From contig JBKCNM010000032.1 in NCBI GenBank assembly GCA_046297395.1, forward strand, positions 62,001-126,000: DNA of 64,000 bases. The letters run 5' to 3'. A program made the translations under genes and the position numbers. The notes beneath the pieces were generated by a model, which saw only the letters and a list, made by a program, of their open reading frames with translations, ran no database searches and was not told where the DNA came from. The DNA comes from JBEICQ01 sp046297395. Its GTDB lineage: Bacteria > Bacteroidota > Bacteroidia > UBA4408. This document shows, piece by piece, positions 1-7,758 of this stretch. Each line of letters starts with the position of its first letter. The first letter of the stretch is position 1.

Positions 1-12
1 TACTTAATTTGC

Positions 13-1257
13 ATGGGAATGAAAAAACGGATCATATACATCTCGTATGATGGGATGACAGACCCTCTTGGGCAGTCTCAGGTGCTTCCTTACCTGAAAG
101 GTATTTCACTTGCAGGCTATTCAATTACACTGATAAGCCTCGAAAAAGAAATACCTTTTGGGCAATCAGGTAAAGAAATATCCGAATTATGTGAAACGCA
201 TTCAATCCATTGGATTCCTAAAATCTATCAAAAAAAAATACCCGTTCTTTCGCCAATACTAAACCTATTTAGCTTGATTCAAGAATCCGACAAGCTGCAA
301 AAACAAGCGATTTTTAACATGATCCATTGCCGTTCCTACATGTCAGGAATCGTTGGTTACAGAGCCAAGCATAAATATGGTACCACTTTTTTGTTTGACC
401 CAAGGGGATTCTTTGCAGATGAAAGAGTTGACGGAAATTTATGGAACCTCTCAAATCCCATCTATCGGTTGGTTTACAGGTATTTCAAAAAAAAGGAAAA
501 ACAATTCATTACTCAGGCAGACCATATTGTGTCGCTCACCCATGCGGGGAAAGAGGTGATTTGCAAGAAAATCTTGCCCGGTTTTCCACCTAATAAAATA
601 ACCGTCATTCCCTGCTGTGCTGATACCCAGCTTTTCTCACTTGCCTCAATAGATCATGGTAAGCTGAATACCATGAAAGCTTCCTTGGGATTAAGCAATA
701 AGTTTGTGCTCATCTATCTGGGAGCCGTTGGAACATGGTACCTGACCAGTGAAATGATGAAGTTTTACGCTGTACTCCGAGAAAAAAAAACAAATACCCA
801 TTTTCTTTTTGTAACCGCTGAAAACCCTCAAATTATCATTGATGAAGCTGCTAAATGGCAAATTCCACAGACGGAGATTACCATTGTTAAATCACCACGC
901 AAACTTGTGCCCTATTACCTTGCCATGAGCGATGCGGGAATCTTTTTCATCAAACCTTCCTTTTCCAAACAGGGCTCCTCTCCTACCAAACTCGGCGAAA
1001 TGCTGAGCATGGGAATCCCTGTAATTTGCAACGCAGGAGTAGGCGATGTAGAAAGTATCATCAGCGCCACCCAAACAGGAGTATGCCTCAAATCTTTTTC
1101 TGAAACCGAGATGACTGATGCAATTGAAATTATTGCCGGCATGAGTGACAAAAGCATGAATGTTGAAAAAGCACAAAAAGCAATTGCCTTTTTCTCGCTC
1201 GAGCAAGGAATTAAAAGCTATCTGGGTATTTATGAATCGCTCTTGGGAAAACCTTAA
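13..1257 (+). CDS. GT4-like family glycosyltransferase
   Basis: Predicted cytoplasmic or membrane-associated glycosyltransferase of 414 residues with the two-Rossmann-fold GT-B layout. The N-terminus has the Bacteroidota-type opening YISYDGMTDPLGQSQVLPYL, where such enzymes bind acceptor, and the C-terminal donor-binding half carries KLGEMLSMGIPVICNAGVGD (about residues 326-345), the usual EX7E-like nucleotide-sugar region. The family builds cell-surface polysaccharide; the actual donor and acceptor cannot be told from sequence. Start codons at 13 and 19 are both possible. A promoter-like TTAATTTG lies at 4-11, one base before the first ATG, so this may be the first gene of a transcript, although the window edge hides what is upstream. 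The 3' end overlaps the convergent rlmH by four bases. Confidence 0.85.
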   Translation: MGMKKRIIYISYDGMTDPLGQSQVLPYLKGISLAGYSITLISLEKEIPFGQSGKEISELCETHSIHWIPKIYQKKIPVLSPILNLFSLIQESDKLQKQAIFNMIHCRSYMSGIVGYRAKHKYGTTFLFDPRGFFADERVDGNLWNLSNPIYRLVYRYFKKKEKQFITQADHIVSLTHAGKEVICKKILPGFPPNKITVIPCCADTQLFSLASIDHGKLNTMKASLGLSNKFVLIYLGAVGTWYLTSEMMKFYAVLREKKTNTHFLFVTAENPQIIIDEAAKWQIPQTEITIVKSPRKLVPYYLAMSDAGIFFIKPSFSKQGSSPTKLGEMLSMGIPVICNAGVGDVESIISATQTGVCLKSFSETEMTDAIEIIAGMSDKSMNVEKAQKAIAFFSLEQGIKSYLGIYESLLGKP

Positions 1258-1718
1258 TGATGGTATTTGCTGCCATGCAAAATGGTGAATGCCCGGTATA
1301 GCTGCTCTACAAAAAATAAACGCACCATTTGGTGTGTAAAGGTCATCTTTGAGAGAGAGACCGAACCTTTTGATTTGTTCCTTAACTGATTGGAAAATCC
1401 ATAAGGTCCACCACAGACAAAACAGATTGTTTTTGTTGACTGATTCATTGAAGACTGGAGGAATCCTGCAAATTCCTCAGAGGTAAAAGTTTTTCCTTTT
1501 TCATCAAGCAACCATAGATGCCAGTCGACATCTACTTTTGAGAGAATCTGCTTTTCCTCAGCTGCAATCTGTTGCTCGGGGCTGAGGCTTCCTTTTAATT
1601 CAGGGAGACAGATATATTCATAAGAGATGTACCGATGAATCTTTTCCTCATATAAGCGAATTCCTTCAAGTAAATAGGCATCCCTCGTTTTACCGGCAAC
1701 CAGAAAAATAATCTTCAT
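1254..1718 (-). CDS. rlmH: 23S rRNA (pseudouridine-1915-N3)-methyltransferase RlmH
   Basis: RlmH is a small SPOUT-class methyltransferase that uses S-adenosylmethionine to methylate pseudouridine 1915 in helix 69 of 23S rRNA. The 154-residue length is normal for the family. Family landmarks visible: MKIIFLVAGKT at the start, LLDEKGKTFTSEEFAGFL near residue 70, the glycine-rich SAM-binding knot segment FVCGGPYGFS near 101-110, and the C-terminal SLSKMTFTHQMVRLFF...LYRAFTILHGSKYHH that closes the active site. It is the last gene of the leftward envelope run, 3 bases after the FKBP gene, so probably co-transcribed with it. Its stop overlaps the stop of the convergent glycosyltransferase. Confidence 0.96.
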   Translation of the reverse strand: MKIIFLVAGKTRDAYLLEGIRLYEEKIHRYISYEYICLPELKGSLSPEQQIAAEEKQILSKVDVDWHLWLLDEKGKTFTSEEFAGFLQSSMNQSTKTICFVCGGPYGFSNQLRNKSKGSVSLSKMTFTHQMVRLFFVEQLYRAFTILHGSKYHH

Positions 1719-1721
1719 CTG

Positions 1722-2528
1722 TTACTTCACATCCACCAGCTCAACATCAAAGATGAGCGTGGCTTTTGCAGGAATCACAGGCGGTCTGCCTGCTTCACCA
1801 TAAGCCAATTGATAAGGGATGATCAGCCTGGCTTTCTCTCCGGTGCGAAGCAAACCAATGCCTTCGTCCCATCCCTTAATCACCCTTCCCTGACCAAGAG
1901 GGAACTGTATGGGCTGATCGCGTTCTACAGAACTGTCGAAAATTTTACCATCCTCAAAATAACCGGTATAATGTACACTTACAGTTTTATTGGGTTCTGC
2001 TTTCAAGCCTGTGGCATTTTCATTCAGGCGTATCCACTTAAGACCACTGGCTGTTTGCAAGGTGTCTTTTCCGGACACATTATAGGGCACAGGCACAAAT
2101 GGATCTTTTGCGTCGAGCAATTCAACCTCAAAAATGAGCGTGGAATTGGGAGGAATTGTTCCCATGTTTCGGTCTCCATAACCCAAATTCGGAGGAATGG
2201 TAAGACGGGCCTTGTCCCCCACTTTGAGAAGGGCAATTCCCTCGTCCCAGCCTTTGATAACCTGTCCGGCCCCCAGCTTGAAGCTAAATGGTTGTCCGCG
2301 CTTCACACTGCTGTCAAAAATAGTATCATTGGTAAGCCTGCCCGTGTAATGAACAGTAACCTTGCCATTTTTTACAGGACTGCGACCATTGCCCTGCTGG
2401 AGAATTTCATACTTGAGACCGGATGTTGTGGTAATGGTTTTACTAGATTCCATGGATTTGTTTTTATTTTGTGAATAAACGGGTACGGCAAGCAAACTGG
2501 CTGCCAGAAGAATGACAGAAATTTTCAT
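1722..2528 (-). CDS. Exported FKBP-type peptidyl-prolyl isomerase, two FKBP domains
   Basis: A periplasmic prolyl cis-trans isomerase of 268 residues. Residues 1-19 form a signal peptide ending near VYSQ, with no lipobox cysteine. Two complete FKBP domains follow, roughly 33-139 and 158-267. Each contains the VHYTG...FDSS, the GWDEGI and the LIIP/LTIPP...YG landmarks of the family, so both domains could be active. FKBPs speed folding around proline and act as chaperones; the exported position suggests help for outer-membrane or T9SS-exported proteins. It is the third of three consecutive FKBP genes; its start overlaps the stop of the preceding one by four bases, indicating translational coupling. 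Specific clients are unknown. Confidence 0.92.
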   Translation of the reverse strand: MKISVILLAASLLAVPVYSQNKNKSMESSKTITTTSGLKYEILQQGNGRSPVKNGKVTVHYTGRLTNDTIFDSSVKRGQPFSFKLGAGQVIKGWDEGIALLKVGDKARLTIPPNLGYGDRNMGTIPPNSTLIFEVELLDAKDPFVPVPYNVSGKDTLQTASGLKWIRLNENATGLKAEPNKTVSVHYTGYFEDGKIFDSSVERDQPIQFPLGQGRVIKGWDEGIGLLRTGEKARLIIPYQLAYGEAGRPPVIPAKATLIFDVELVDVK

Positions 2529-3421
2529 GGTTTTGCTGATTTGATGACTTTTTTAATTTCAATGTCGAATACCAATGGTGAGAAAGCAGGAATTCTCTCG
2601 TTCTCCATGGCGCCATATGCCTTGGCAGAAGGAATGATCAACCTTGCTTCAGAGCCGGCATGCATACCGGGAATCGCTTCATCCCATCCTGAAATAACCA
2701 TTCCGATGCCGATTGGAAATTTTGCAGGTTCTCCCCTGTCATAAGACGAGTCGAATACTTTTCCATCCAGCAAGGCGCCACGATAATGCACAAGAATGGT
2801 ATCTCCTTTGTTTACCAATGCTCCTTTACCCTTCTTTTTCTCAATCACATAAATTCCATTTTTGTCAGGTTTTTGTGTAATTTTTTGTTCTGTTATGTAC
2901 TTGCTGATGAGTGAATCTTCTGCTTGTTTGTTTTTCTCGGCCATCTCTTTTCTTTTGTCCATCTCCTTTTGCTGCATAGCCTTGAAATCCTTTTCGGTTT
3001 GCACAGCCTTAACCCTCATGGTAAATTTGATGTCTGAGCCCTTCTTGAATTCTTTGGGCATCTCACCTCTGAGTGTCTTGGTAAAAAACGAATCAGCACT
3101 GAGAATAAACTGAGCACTGTCTCCGTTATGTAAAAGTTTAAATCCTTCCATCAGATCGCCTTTGAATTCACTTTTTTCCACCTTGATCATAAAGGGTCTG
3201 CCAAGTCTTTTGCTATCGAAAAGGAGAGAATCCTTGATTGAAAAATATTTGAGTTCGAGCGTGAGAATGTCCCCGTCATTTATTTGCTTGCTGCTACCTG
3301 TTGAAACAATGCGATAGTGTAAGCCGGAATCTGTGATTTCGAACTGATCATACCTGCTTTTATTACAAGAAAAAAGGGTAATCAGAACCAAGGATGAGAA
3401 CAAGAAGATGTGTTTATTCAT
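2525..3421 (-). CDS. FKBP-type peptidyl-prolyl isomerase lipoprotein (degenerate + canonical FKBP)
   Basis: A 298-residue predicted lipoprotein: hydrophobic signal then LITLFSC with lipidation cysteine at residue 19. The C-terminal third (about 195-292) is a canonical FKBP domain with VHYRGALLDGKVFDSS, GWDEAIPGM and LIIPSAKAYG. The N-terminal part (about 28-140) resembles an FKBP fold too (GLHYRIVS, GDILTLELKY, FDSKRLGRPF, MEGFKLLHNGDSAQF) but lacks the usual active-site pattern, so it looks like a decayed duplicate. A charged, probably helical linker (about 143-180) separates the halves. It overlaps both neighbours (8 and 4 bases). Related in type to the gliding lipoprotein GldI, which has a single FKBP domain, but orthology is not shown. 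Confidence 0.9.
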   Translation of the reverse strand: MNKHIFLFSSLVLITLFSCNKSRYDQFEITDSGLHYRIVSTGSSKQINDGDILTLELKYFSIKDSLLFDSKRLGRPFMIKVEKSEFKGDLMEGFKLLHNGDSAQFILSADSFFTKTLRGEMPKEFKKGSDIKFTMRVKAVQTEKDFKAMQQKEMDKRKEMAEKNKQAEDSLISKYITEQKITQKPDKNGIYVIEKKKGKGALVNKGDTILVHYRGALLDGKVFDSSYDRGEPAKFPIGIGMVISGWDEAIPGMHAGSEARLIIPSAKAYGAMENERIPAFSPLVFDIEIKKVIKSAKP

Positions 3422-4313
3422 ATGCAGTCTGTGAAGCTACTTTTTCTAAAAAGAGCTCAAAAATAAGGGTTTTGTTCGGTGGTACAATATTTCCTGCACT
3501 TCCTTTGCTACCAAATGCGAGTGCAGGGTGTAATACAAACATGGAGCGCTCACCGCTTTTCATGGAATAGACAGCCATTTGCAGACCCTTCAGCAACTGA
3601 TCGGGCGTTCCGGCCAGATACTCAAATGCATCATCATATTCATTGGAATCAAAAACAGTCCCATCGGTGAACATCCCCTTCCACTTGAGTATCACTTTTT
3701 CACCGGGCACAACCTGTAATCCTTTTCCCTCATCTACTGTTTGTTTATAAATGCCCGGGTAAATCTCCTGTTCAGCCGATAGGTGACTCCTGACAATAAA
3801 ATTGGCGAAACCTGTATCAGCCTGATACTCATTTTCTACTGCTCCGGAGGTGGCATTCGCTGATTGAACATAAACGGGCTTTGCATTACTTATACTTATC
3901 GTACGCATATAAACATCAATCAAATCATCATCCGGCAAATCCATTCCACAAGAAAGACCTCCTGAATGAAAGAGGCTTCCTGCTTGCAATGTAAACACAC
4001 TGCTATCTCCCGCCTGGTTGAACAGCAGCATTTTTCTCAGCGCAGATGTTGCAGGCAAAGAATCAAAAAAAACAGTATCAGCATAGGCTGCTCCGTTATA
4101 GCCCACAAGGAGAGGCAGTTCATACTTTTTTTTTGCGAAAGCTTTAACAACAAAATGGCAATACATCCCATGCAATGAGACCGGCCTGGAACCGGGCTCA
4201 ATTCTCTTTGCAAAAAAATTTTTTCCCAGCATAGTGAATTCCTTTTCGGACTTACACCCCTGAGCGAAAACAAATAAAGAGGCAATCAAAAGAACCCACA
4301 GCGGGTTTTTCAT
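3414..4313 (-). CDS. FKBP-type peptidyl-prolyl isomerase lipoprotein
   Basis: A 299-residue predicted lipoprotein; signal peptide with lipobox FAQGC, cysteine at residue 20. The last 110 residues form an FKBP domain: GEKVILKWKGMFTDGTVFDSN, LLKGLQMAVYSMKSGERSMF and HPALAFGSKGS...IPPNKTLIFE(L)FLEKV. The usual GWDEG loop is altered to LLKGLQ, so catalytic strength is uncertain. The N-terminal half (about 30-150) is a divergent FKBP-like region with no clear active site. It is the first of the three FKBP genes, and its ATG overlaps the rseP stop by four bases. Neighbourhood suggests a role in envelope protein folding alongside the site-2 protease; that is inference from position. Confidence 0.87.
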   Translation of the reverse strand: MKNPLWVLLIASLFVFAQGCKSEKEFTMLGKNFFAKRIEPGSRPVSLHGMYCHFVVKAFAKKKYELPLLVGYNGAAYADTVFFDSLPATSALRKMLLFNQAGDSSVFTLQAGSLFHSGGLSCGMDLPDDDLIDVYMRTISISNAKPVYVQSANATSGAVENEYQADTGFANFIVRSHLSAEQEIYPGIYKQTVDEGKGLQVVPGEKVILKWKGMFTDGTVFDSNEYDDAFEYLAGTPDQLLKGLQMAVYSMKSGERSMFVLHPALAFGSKGSAGNIVPPNKTLIFELFLEKVASQTAYE

Positions 4314-5629
4314 CTGAACAACTTGATGATGTCGTTGAAATTTGCGTAAAGCATCAAACCTAAAAGAAGGACCATACCCACGGTTTGTGCATATTCCATG
4401 AATTTTTCTCCGGGCTTCCTTCTGAAAATGATTTCGTAAAGGAGAAACATCACATGCCCCCCATCCAGTGCAGGAATGGGAAGCAGATTCATAAAGGCCA
4501 GTGCAATAGAAAAAAATGCAGTAAGATTCCAGAACCTGAACCAGTCCCAGGTTGGAGCAAATACCTTTCCGAAGGTGATGAAACCACCCAGTGATTCATA
4601 ACCTTTGATGCGGGAGTCGAAAAACAAATTAAACTGCTTAATATAATCACGCATGGTATGATAAGCCTTTACCGTGCCGGCAGGAAATGATGCAAAAAAG
4701 CCATATTCTTTTTTATCGAGATGTAAAAAGCGATCCGGTGTATGGTTGTAAACGCCCACTTTTCCATCCTCACCCACATGAATTGTCATTGATACTTCTT
4801 TTCCATTGCGCATCACAATAACATTGAGTGGCTTTCCTGCATGTAATCTGGTTTGTTTCCTGAATACATCAAAGTATGCATCCCTGATGCCATTTACAGA
4901 CAGCAGACTGTCTCCCTTGAGCAAACCTGCTTTTTGTGCAGGCGTTCCGGGTGGAACCTCAGCCACCACAAAAGGAATTCTTGGCAGGATAAAATCACTT
5001 TCCTTGTTCATGAGAGATTTCATGATTTCAGGACTCACCGACACAAAAACTTTCTCCCCATTCCTGTTCAATTCAATTTTGTTGCTTTGATTGATGATGA
5101 TATGAGGAAGGATTTTTGAAAAATTGACAATCTCCTCCCCATCGATGGAAACAATTTTATCCCCATCCCTAAAGCCTGCACTCAGGGCAAGCGAATCGCA
5201 GCTTATTCCGTATTTCAGACTTTTGGTTGGCAGGTATTCTTCTCCATAGAAAAACATGATCATGCTGTAGATCACAATTCCTACAAGGATATTCACTGTT
5301 ACTCCACCAATCATGATGATGAGTCGTTGCCAGGCCGGTTTTGAACGAAATTCCCAAGGTTGCGGAGGCTGTTTGAGTTGCTCCTTGTCAAGGGATTCAT
5401 CAATCATTCCGGCAATTTTTACATAACCGCCCAGCGGCAACCATCCGATACCGTATTCCGTTTCGCCGCGTTTCTTTTTGAAGAGTGAAAACCAGGGATC
5501 AAAAAAGAGATAAAATTTATCCACCCGTGTTTTGAACCATCTCGCAGGCAGGAAATGTCCGAGCTCATGCAAAATAATCAGCAGGGAAAGAGAAAGTATC
5601 AGTTGAAGGGCTTTGATGAGTATTTCCAT
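4310..5629 (-). CDS. rseP: RseP-family intramembrane zinc metalloprotease (site-2 protease)
   Basis: An inner-membrane site-2 protease that cleaves transmembrane substrates such as anti-sigma factors and signal-peptide remnants. Length 439, usual for the family. Zinc motif HELGH lies in the first transmembrane segment (residues 21-25) and the second active-site motif NLLPIPALDGG is near 381-391, inside the third membrane segment; a last membrane helix follows. Two PDZ-like domains fill about 125-310 (for example EVPPGTPAQKAGLLKGDSLL). It sits four bases after dxr and overlaps the first FKBP gene, an arrangement (dxr-rseP) common in Bacteroidota. Which regulator it cuts here is not visible. 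Confidence 0.95.
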   Translation of the reverse strand: MEILIKALQLILSLSLLIILHELGHFLPARWFKTRVDKFYLFFDPWFSLFKKKRGETEYGIGWLPLGGYVKIAGMIDESLDKEQLKQPPQPWEFRSKPAWQRLIIMIGGVTVNILVGIVIYSMIMFFYGEEYLPTKSLKYGISCDSLALSAGFRDGDKIVSIDGEEIVNFSKILPHIIINQSNKIELNRNGEKVFVSVSPEIMKSLMNKESDFILPRIPFVVAEVPPGTPAQKAGLLKGDSLLSVNGIRDAYFDVFRKQTRLHAGKPLNVIVMRNGKEVSMTIHVGEDGKVGVYNHTPDRFLHLDKKEYGFFASFPAGTVKAYHTMRDYIKQFNLFFDSRIKGYESLGGFITFGKVFAPTWDWFRFWNLTAFFSIALAFMNLLPIPALDGGHVMFLLYEIIFRRKPGEKFMEYAQTVGMVLLLGLMLYANFNDIIKLFR

Positions 5630-5633
5630 TTGA

Positions 5634-6788
5634 TTAATGTTTTATTTGCCCTGCCAGTTTACGGGTCTCGCGGTCGGTTTCAAGCAGAGCGTCCAGCGAG
5701 GGCTCGGCAAGATAAGGGATATTCTCCATGCAGCGCTCAATGAGGTTGCTCATCTCGGTAAATCCAATCTTTCCTTCTAAAAATTTGGCCACGGCAATCT
5801 CATTGGCCGCATTGAGAACACAGGGCATGTTGCCTCCTCTCTCCAGTGCCTCGAAAGCAAGCGCCAGGTTTCTGAATGTTTTTATGTCAGGAGATTCAAA
5901 ACTCAGGGTTGGATAACGGAGAAAATCGAAGCGGGGAAATGCATTCGTCATCCGCTCCGGATAATGCAATGCATAATGAATGGGAAGCTTCATGTCCGGC
6001 AATCCCAGCTGTGCTTTGATTGAGCCGTCGCCAAACTGCACCATTGAGTGGATGATTGATTGGGGATGAACGAGCACTTCTATCCTTGAGGCCGAAACCC
6101 CGAAAAGCCAATATGCCTCAATCACCTCCAGTCCTTTGTTCATCAGACTTGCTGAGTCGATGGTGATTTTTGCACCCATTACCCAGTTGGGATGCTTGAG
6201 CGCCATTTGTGGAGTAACCGTCGACAAAAAGGCTTGGTCTTTGCCCCTGAATGGGCCGCCACTGGCAGTGAGCATAATTTTTTCAACCACCTGGCCACCT
6301 TCTCCTACAAGACATTGGTAAATGGCAGAGTGCTCACTGTCTACAGGAATAATCTGAACACCTTTTTCTTGCGCAAGCTTGGTGATGAGACTACCCGCCA
6401 CCACCAGAGTTTCCTTGTTGGCCAGCGCAATATTCTTACCGGATTCGATGGCAGCAATGGTTGGTAACAAACCTGCAAATCCCACCATGGCTGTGAGCAC
6501 AATCTCTGCTTTAGACAAACGGATTTCTTGCTCCAGTTCTTCGCCGCTTGTTACCTTCATGCCGGTATTGTGGAGCAAATGGGACAGTTCCGGAAGACCT
6601 TCCCTGTTGCCCAGAATAACCACCCTGGGTTTGTACTTCAAGGCTTGACGGGCGAGCAAGTCCACATTTGAACCGGCGGCAAGCAAGTCAACTTCGAACC
6701 GTCCCGGATGTTCATCAACTACTTGAAGCGCCTGAGTACCAATGGATCCGGTTGAACCCAGTAGGCAAATTGTTTTTTTATTATTCAT
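5634..6788 (-). CDS. dxr: 1-deoxy-D-xylulose-5-phosphate reductoisomerase
   Basis: DXR converts 1-deoxy-D-xylulose 5-phosphate and NADPH into 2-C-methyl-D-erythritol 4-phosphate, the committed step of the MEP isoprenoid pathway; ispF of the same pathway lies at 21.7 kb. I place the start at 6788 (MNNKKTICLLGSTGSIG), giving 384 residues; the frame remains open further upstream, but the extra residues precede the conserved Rossmann nucleotide-binding loop GSTGSIG and would lie inside the M23 gene. Other landmarks are ALANKETLVVAG, the metal-binding PVDSEHSAIYQ, the flexible loop LTASGGPFRG, and INSASLMNKGLE-like IDSASLMNKGLEVIEA. The start overlaps the upstream stop as TGATG, so the two genes are coupled. 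Confidence 0.96.
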   Translation of the reverse strand: MNNKKTICLLGSTGSIGTQALQVVDEHPGRFEVDLLAAGSNVDLLARQALKYKPRVVILGNREGLPELSHLLHNTGMKVTSGEELEQEIRLSKAEIVLTAMVGFAGLLPTIAAIESGKNIALANKETLVVAGSLITKLAQEKGVQIIPVDSEHSAIYQCLVGEGGQVVEKIMLTASGGPFRGKDQAFLSTVTPQMALKHPNWVMGAKITIDSASLMNKGLEVIEAYWLFGVSASRIEVLVHPQSIIHSMVQFGDGSIKAQLGLPDMKLPIHYALHYPERMTNAFPRFDFLRYPTLSFESPDIKTFRNLALAFEALERGGNMPCVLNAANEIAVAKFLEGKIGFTEMSNLIERCMENIPYLAEPSLDALLETDRETRKLAGQIKH

Positions 6789-7654
6789 CAAAATCTCATG
6801 TATTCCTGAGGATCCACGGCTATTCCCTGGTACCAAATTTCAAAATGCAGATGGGGGCCCGTACTTGTCTCTCCGGTGCTGCCAACGATGGCGATGGCCT
6901 CACCGGGCCCCACTTTTTCTCCCTGCTGCCTGAGTAAAACTGAATTGTGTTTATATACTGACATCAGGTTGTTTTCGTGCTGCAGCTGTATCACATAACC
7001 ATGGTCCATGGTCCATCCTGCAAATACAACCGTACCGCCGAGCGTGGCCTTCACTGCGTCGTCTTTCTGTGCCACAATGTCTACCCCAAAATGTCCTCCG
7101 CTCTGCCTGAAAGAGGCACTTACGAGACCATTGAGTGGAGGAAAAAAAAAGTAAGAGGCAATGCCTTCAATATTTCCTTTAAAACCTGATGCCAGTGAGT
7201 TCTTCTCACGCTGTTCAACATAAGTACGAAAAGCAGAATCGTTTGGGGAAGCGTCCACAGGCAAATCCCTGTATTTAAAATCCTTTGGTATGGGTTGGTC
7301 TTCTTTTACAGCAGCTTTTTTGCCGGCAATGATTTGTTCAAGATTGCCAATATAGAGTTCTCGTGAGCGTAATTTCTGATCCATGGAATCTGTTCGAATC
7401 ACAAGTTGAACAAGCTTTTTTCGCATGGTTACATCAGCATATCCGGGGATGTATTCCCTGAGGGGCGTAAACGCGATGATATAGGTAAGCAGAAAAATAA
7501 AGAACAAGGTCACAGATCCTATGAAAACAAATAGGTTGAGAGGGGAAATGACGAAGGAGGCTTTTTCCTCAAACGAGGACTCGTCCATAACCACCAGCCG
7601 GTATGGATTTCTTAATTTTTCTCTCCACTCTTTGCGTGGTGATTTTCCCTCCAT
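6788..7654 (-). CDS. Membrane-anchored M23 family metallopeptidase
   Basis: A peptidoglycan endopeptidase-type protein of 288 residues from the chosen start at 7654 (MEGKSPRKEWREKL); the frame is open to 7723 but the conserved Bacteroidota form begins at this methionine. A short cytoplasmic part with NPYRLVVMDESSFEEK is followed by a membrane helix (about 45-68), a helical stretch, then the LytM/M23 domain (about 175-288). Zinc ligand motifs are both present: HFGVD and HLHFEIW, with GSTGETSTGPH before the second. Such proteins cleave peptide cross-links or activate amidases. It heads the leftward run M23-dxr-rseP-FKBPs-rlmH. A one-mismatch -7 element (GATATTTG) lies seven bases before the start. 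Confidence 0.9.
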   Translation of the reverse strand: MEGKSPRKEWREKLRNPYRLVVMDESSFEEKASFVISPLNLFVFIGSVTLFFIFLLTYIIAFTPLREYIPGYADVTMRKKLVQLVIRTDSMDQKLRSRELYIGNLEQIIAGKKAAVKEDQPIPKDFKYRDLPVDASPNDSAFRTYVEQREKNSLASGFKGNIEGIASYFFFPPLNGLVSASFRQSGGHFGVDIVAQKDDAVKATLGGTVVFAGWTMDHGYVIQLQHENNLMSVYKHNSVLLRQQGEKVGPGEAIAIVGSTGETSTGPHLHFEIWYQGIAVDPQEYMRF

Positions 7655-7758
7655 GTTTGCACAAATATCGAAATAAGCATTCAAATTTGGTTTAAATGAA
7701 GCAGGCTTGTCAGCAAAAGACAATAATTTTGTCCATCCATCGTTTTGCGGGTTAGGCT

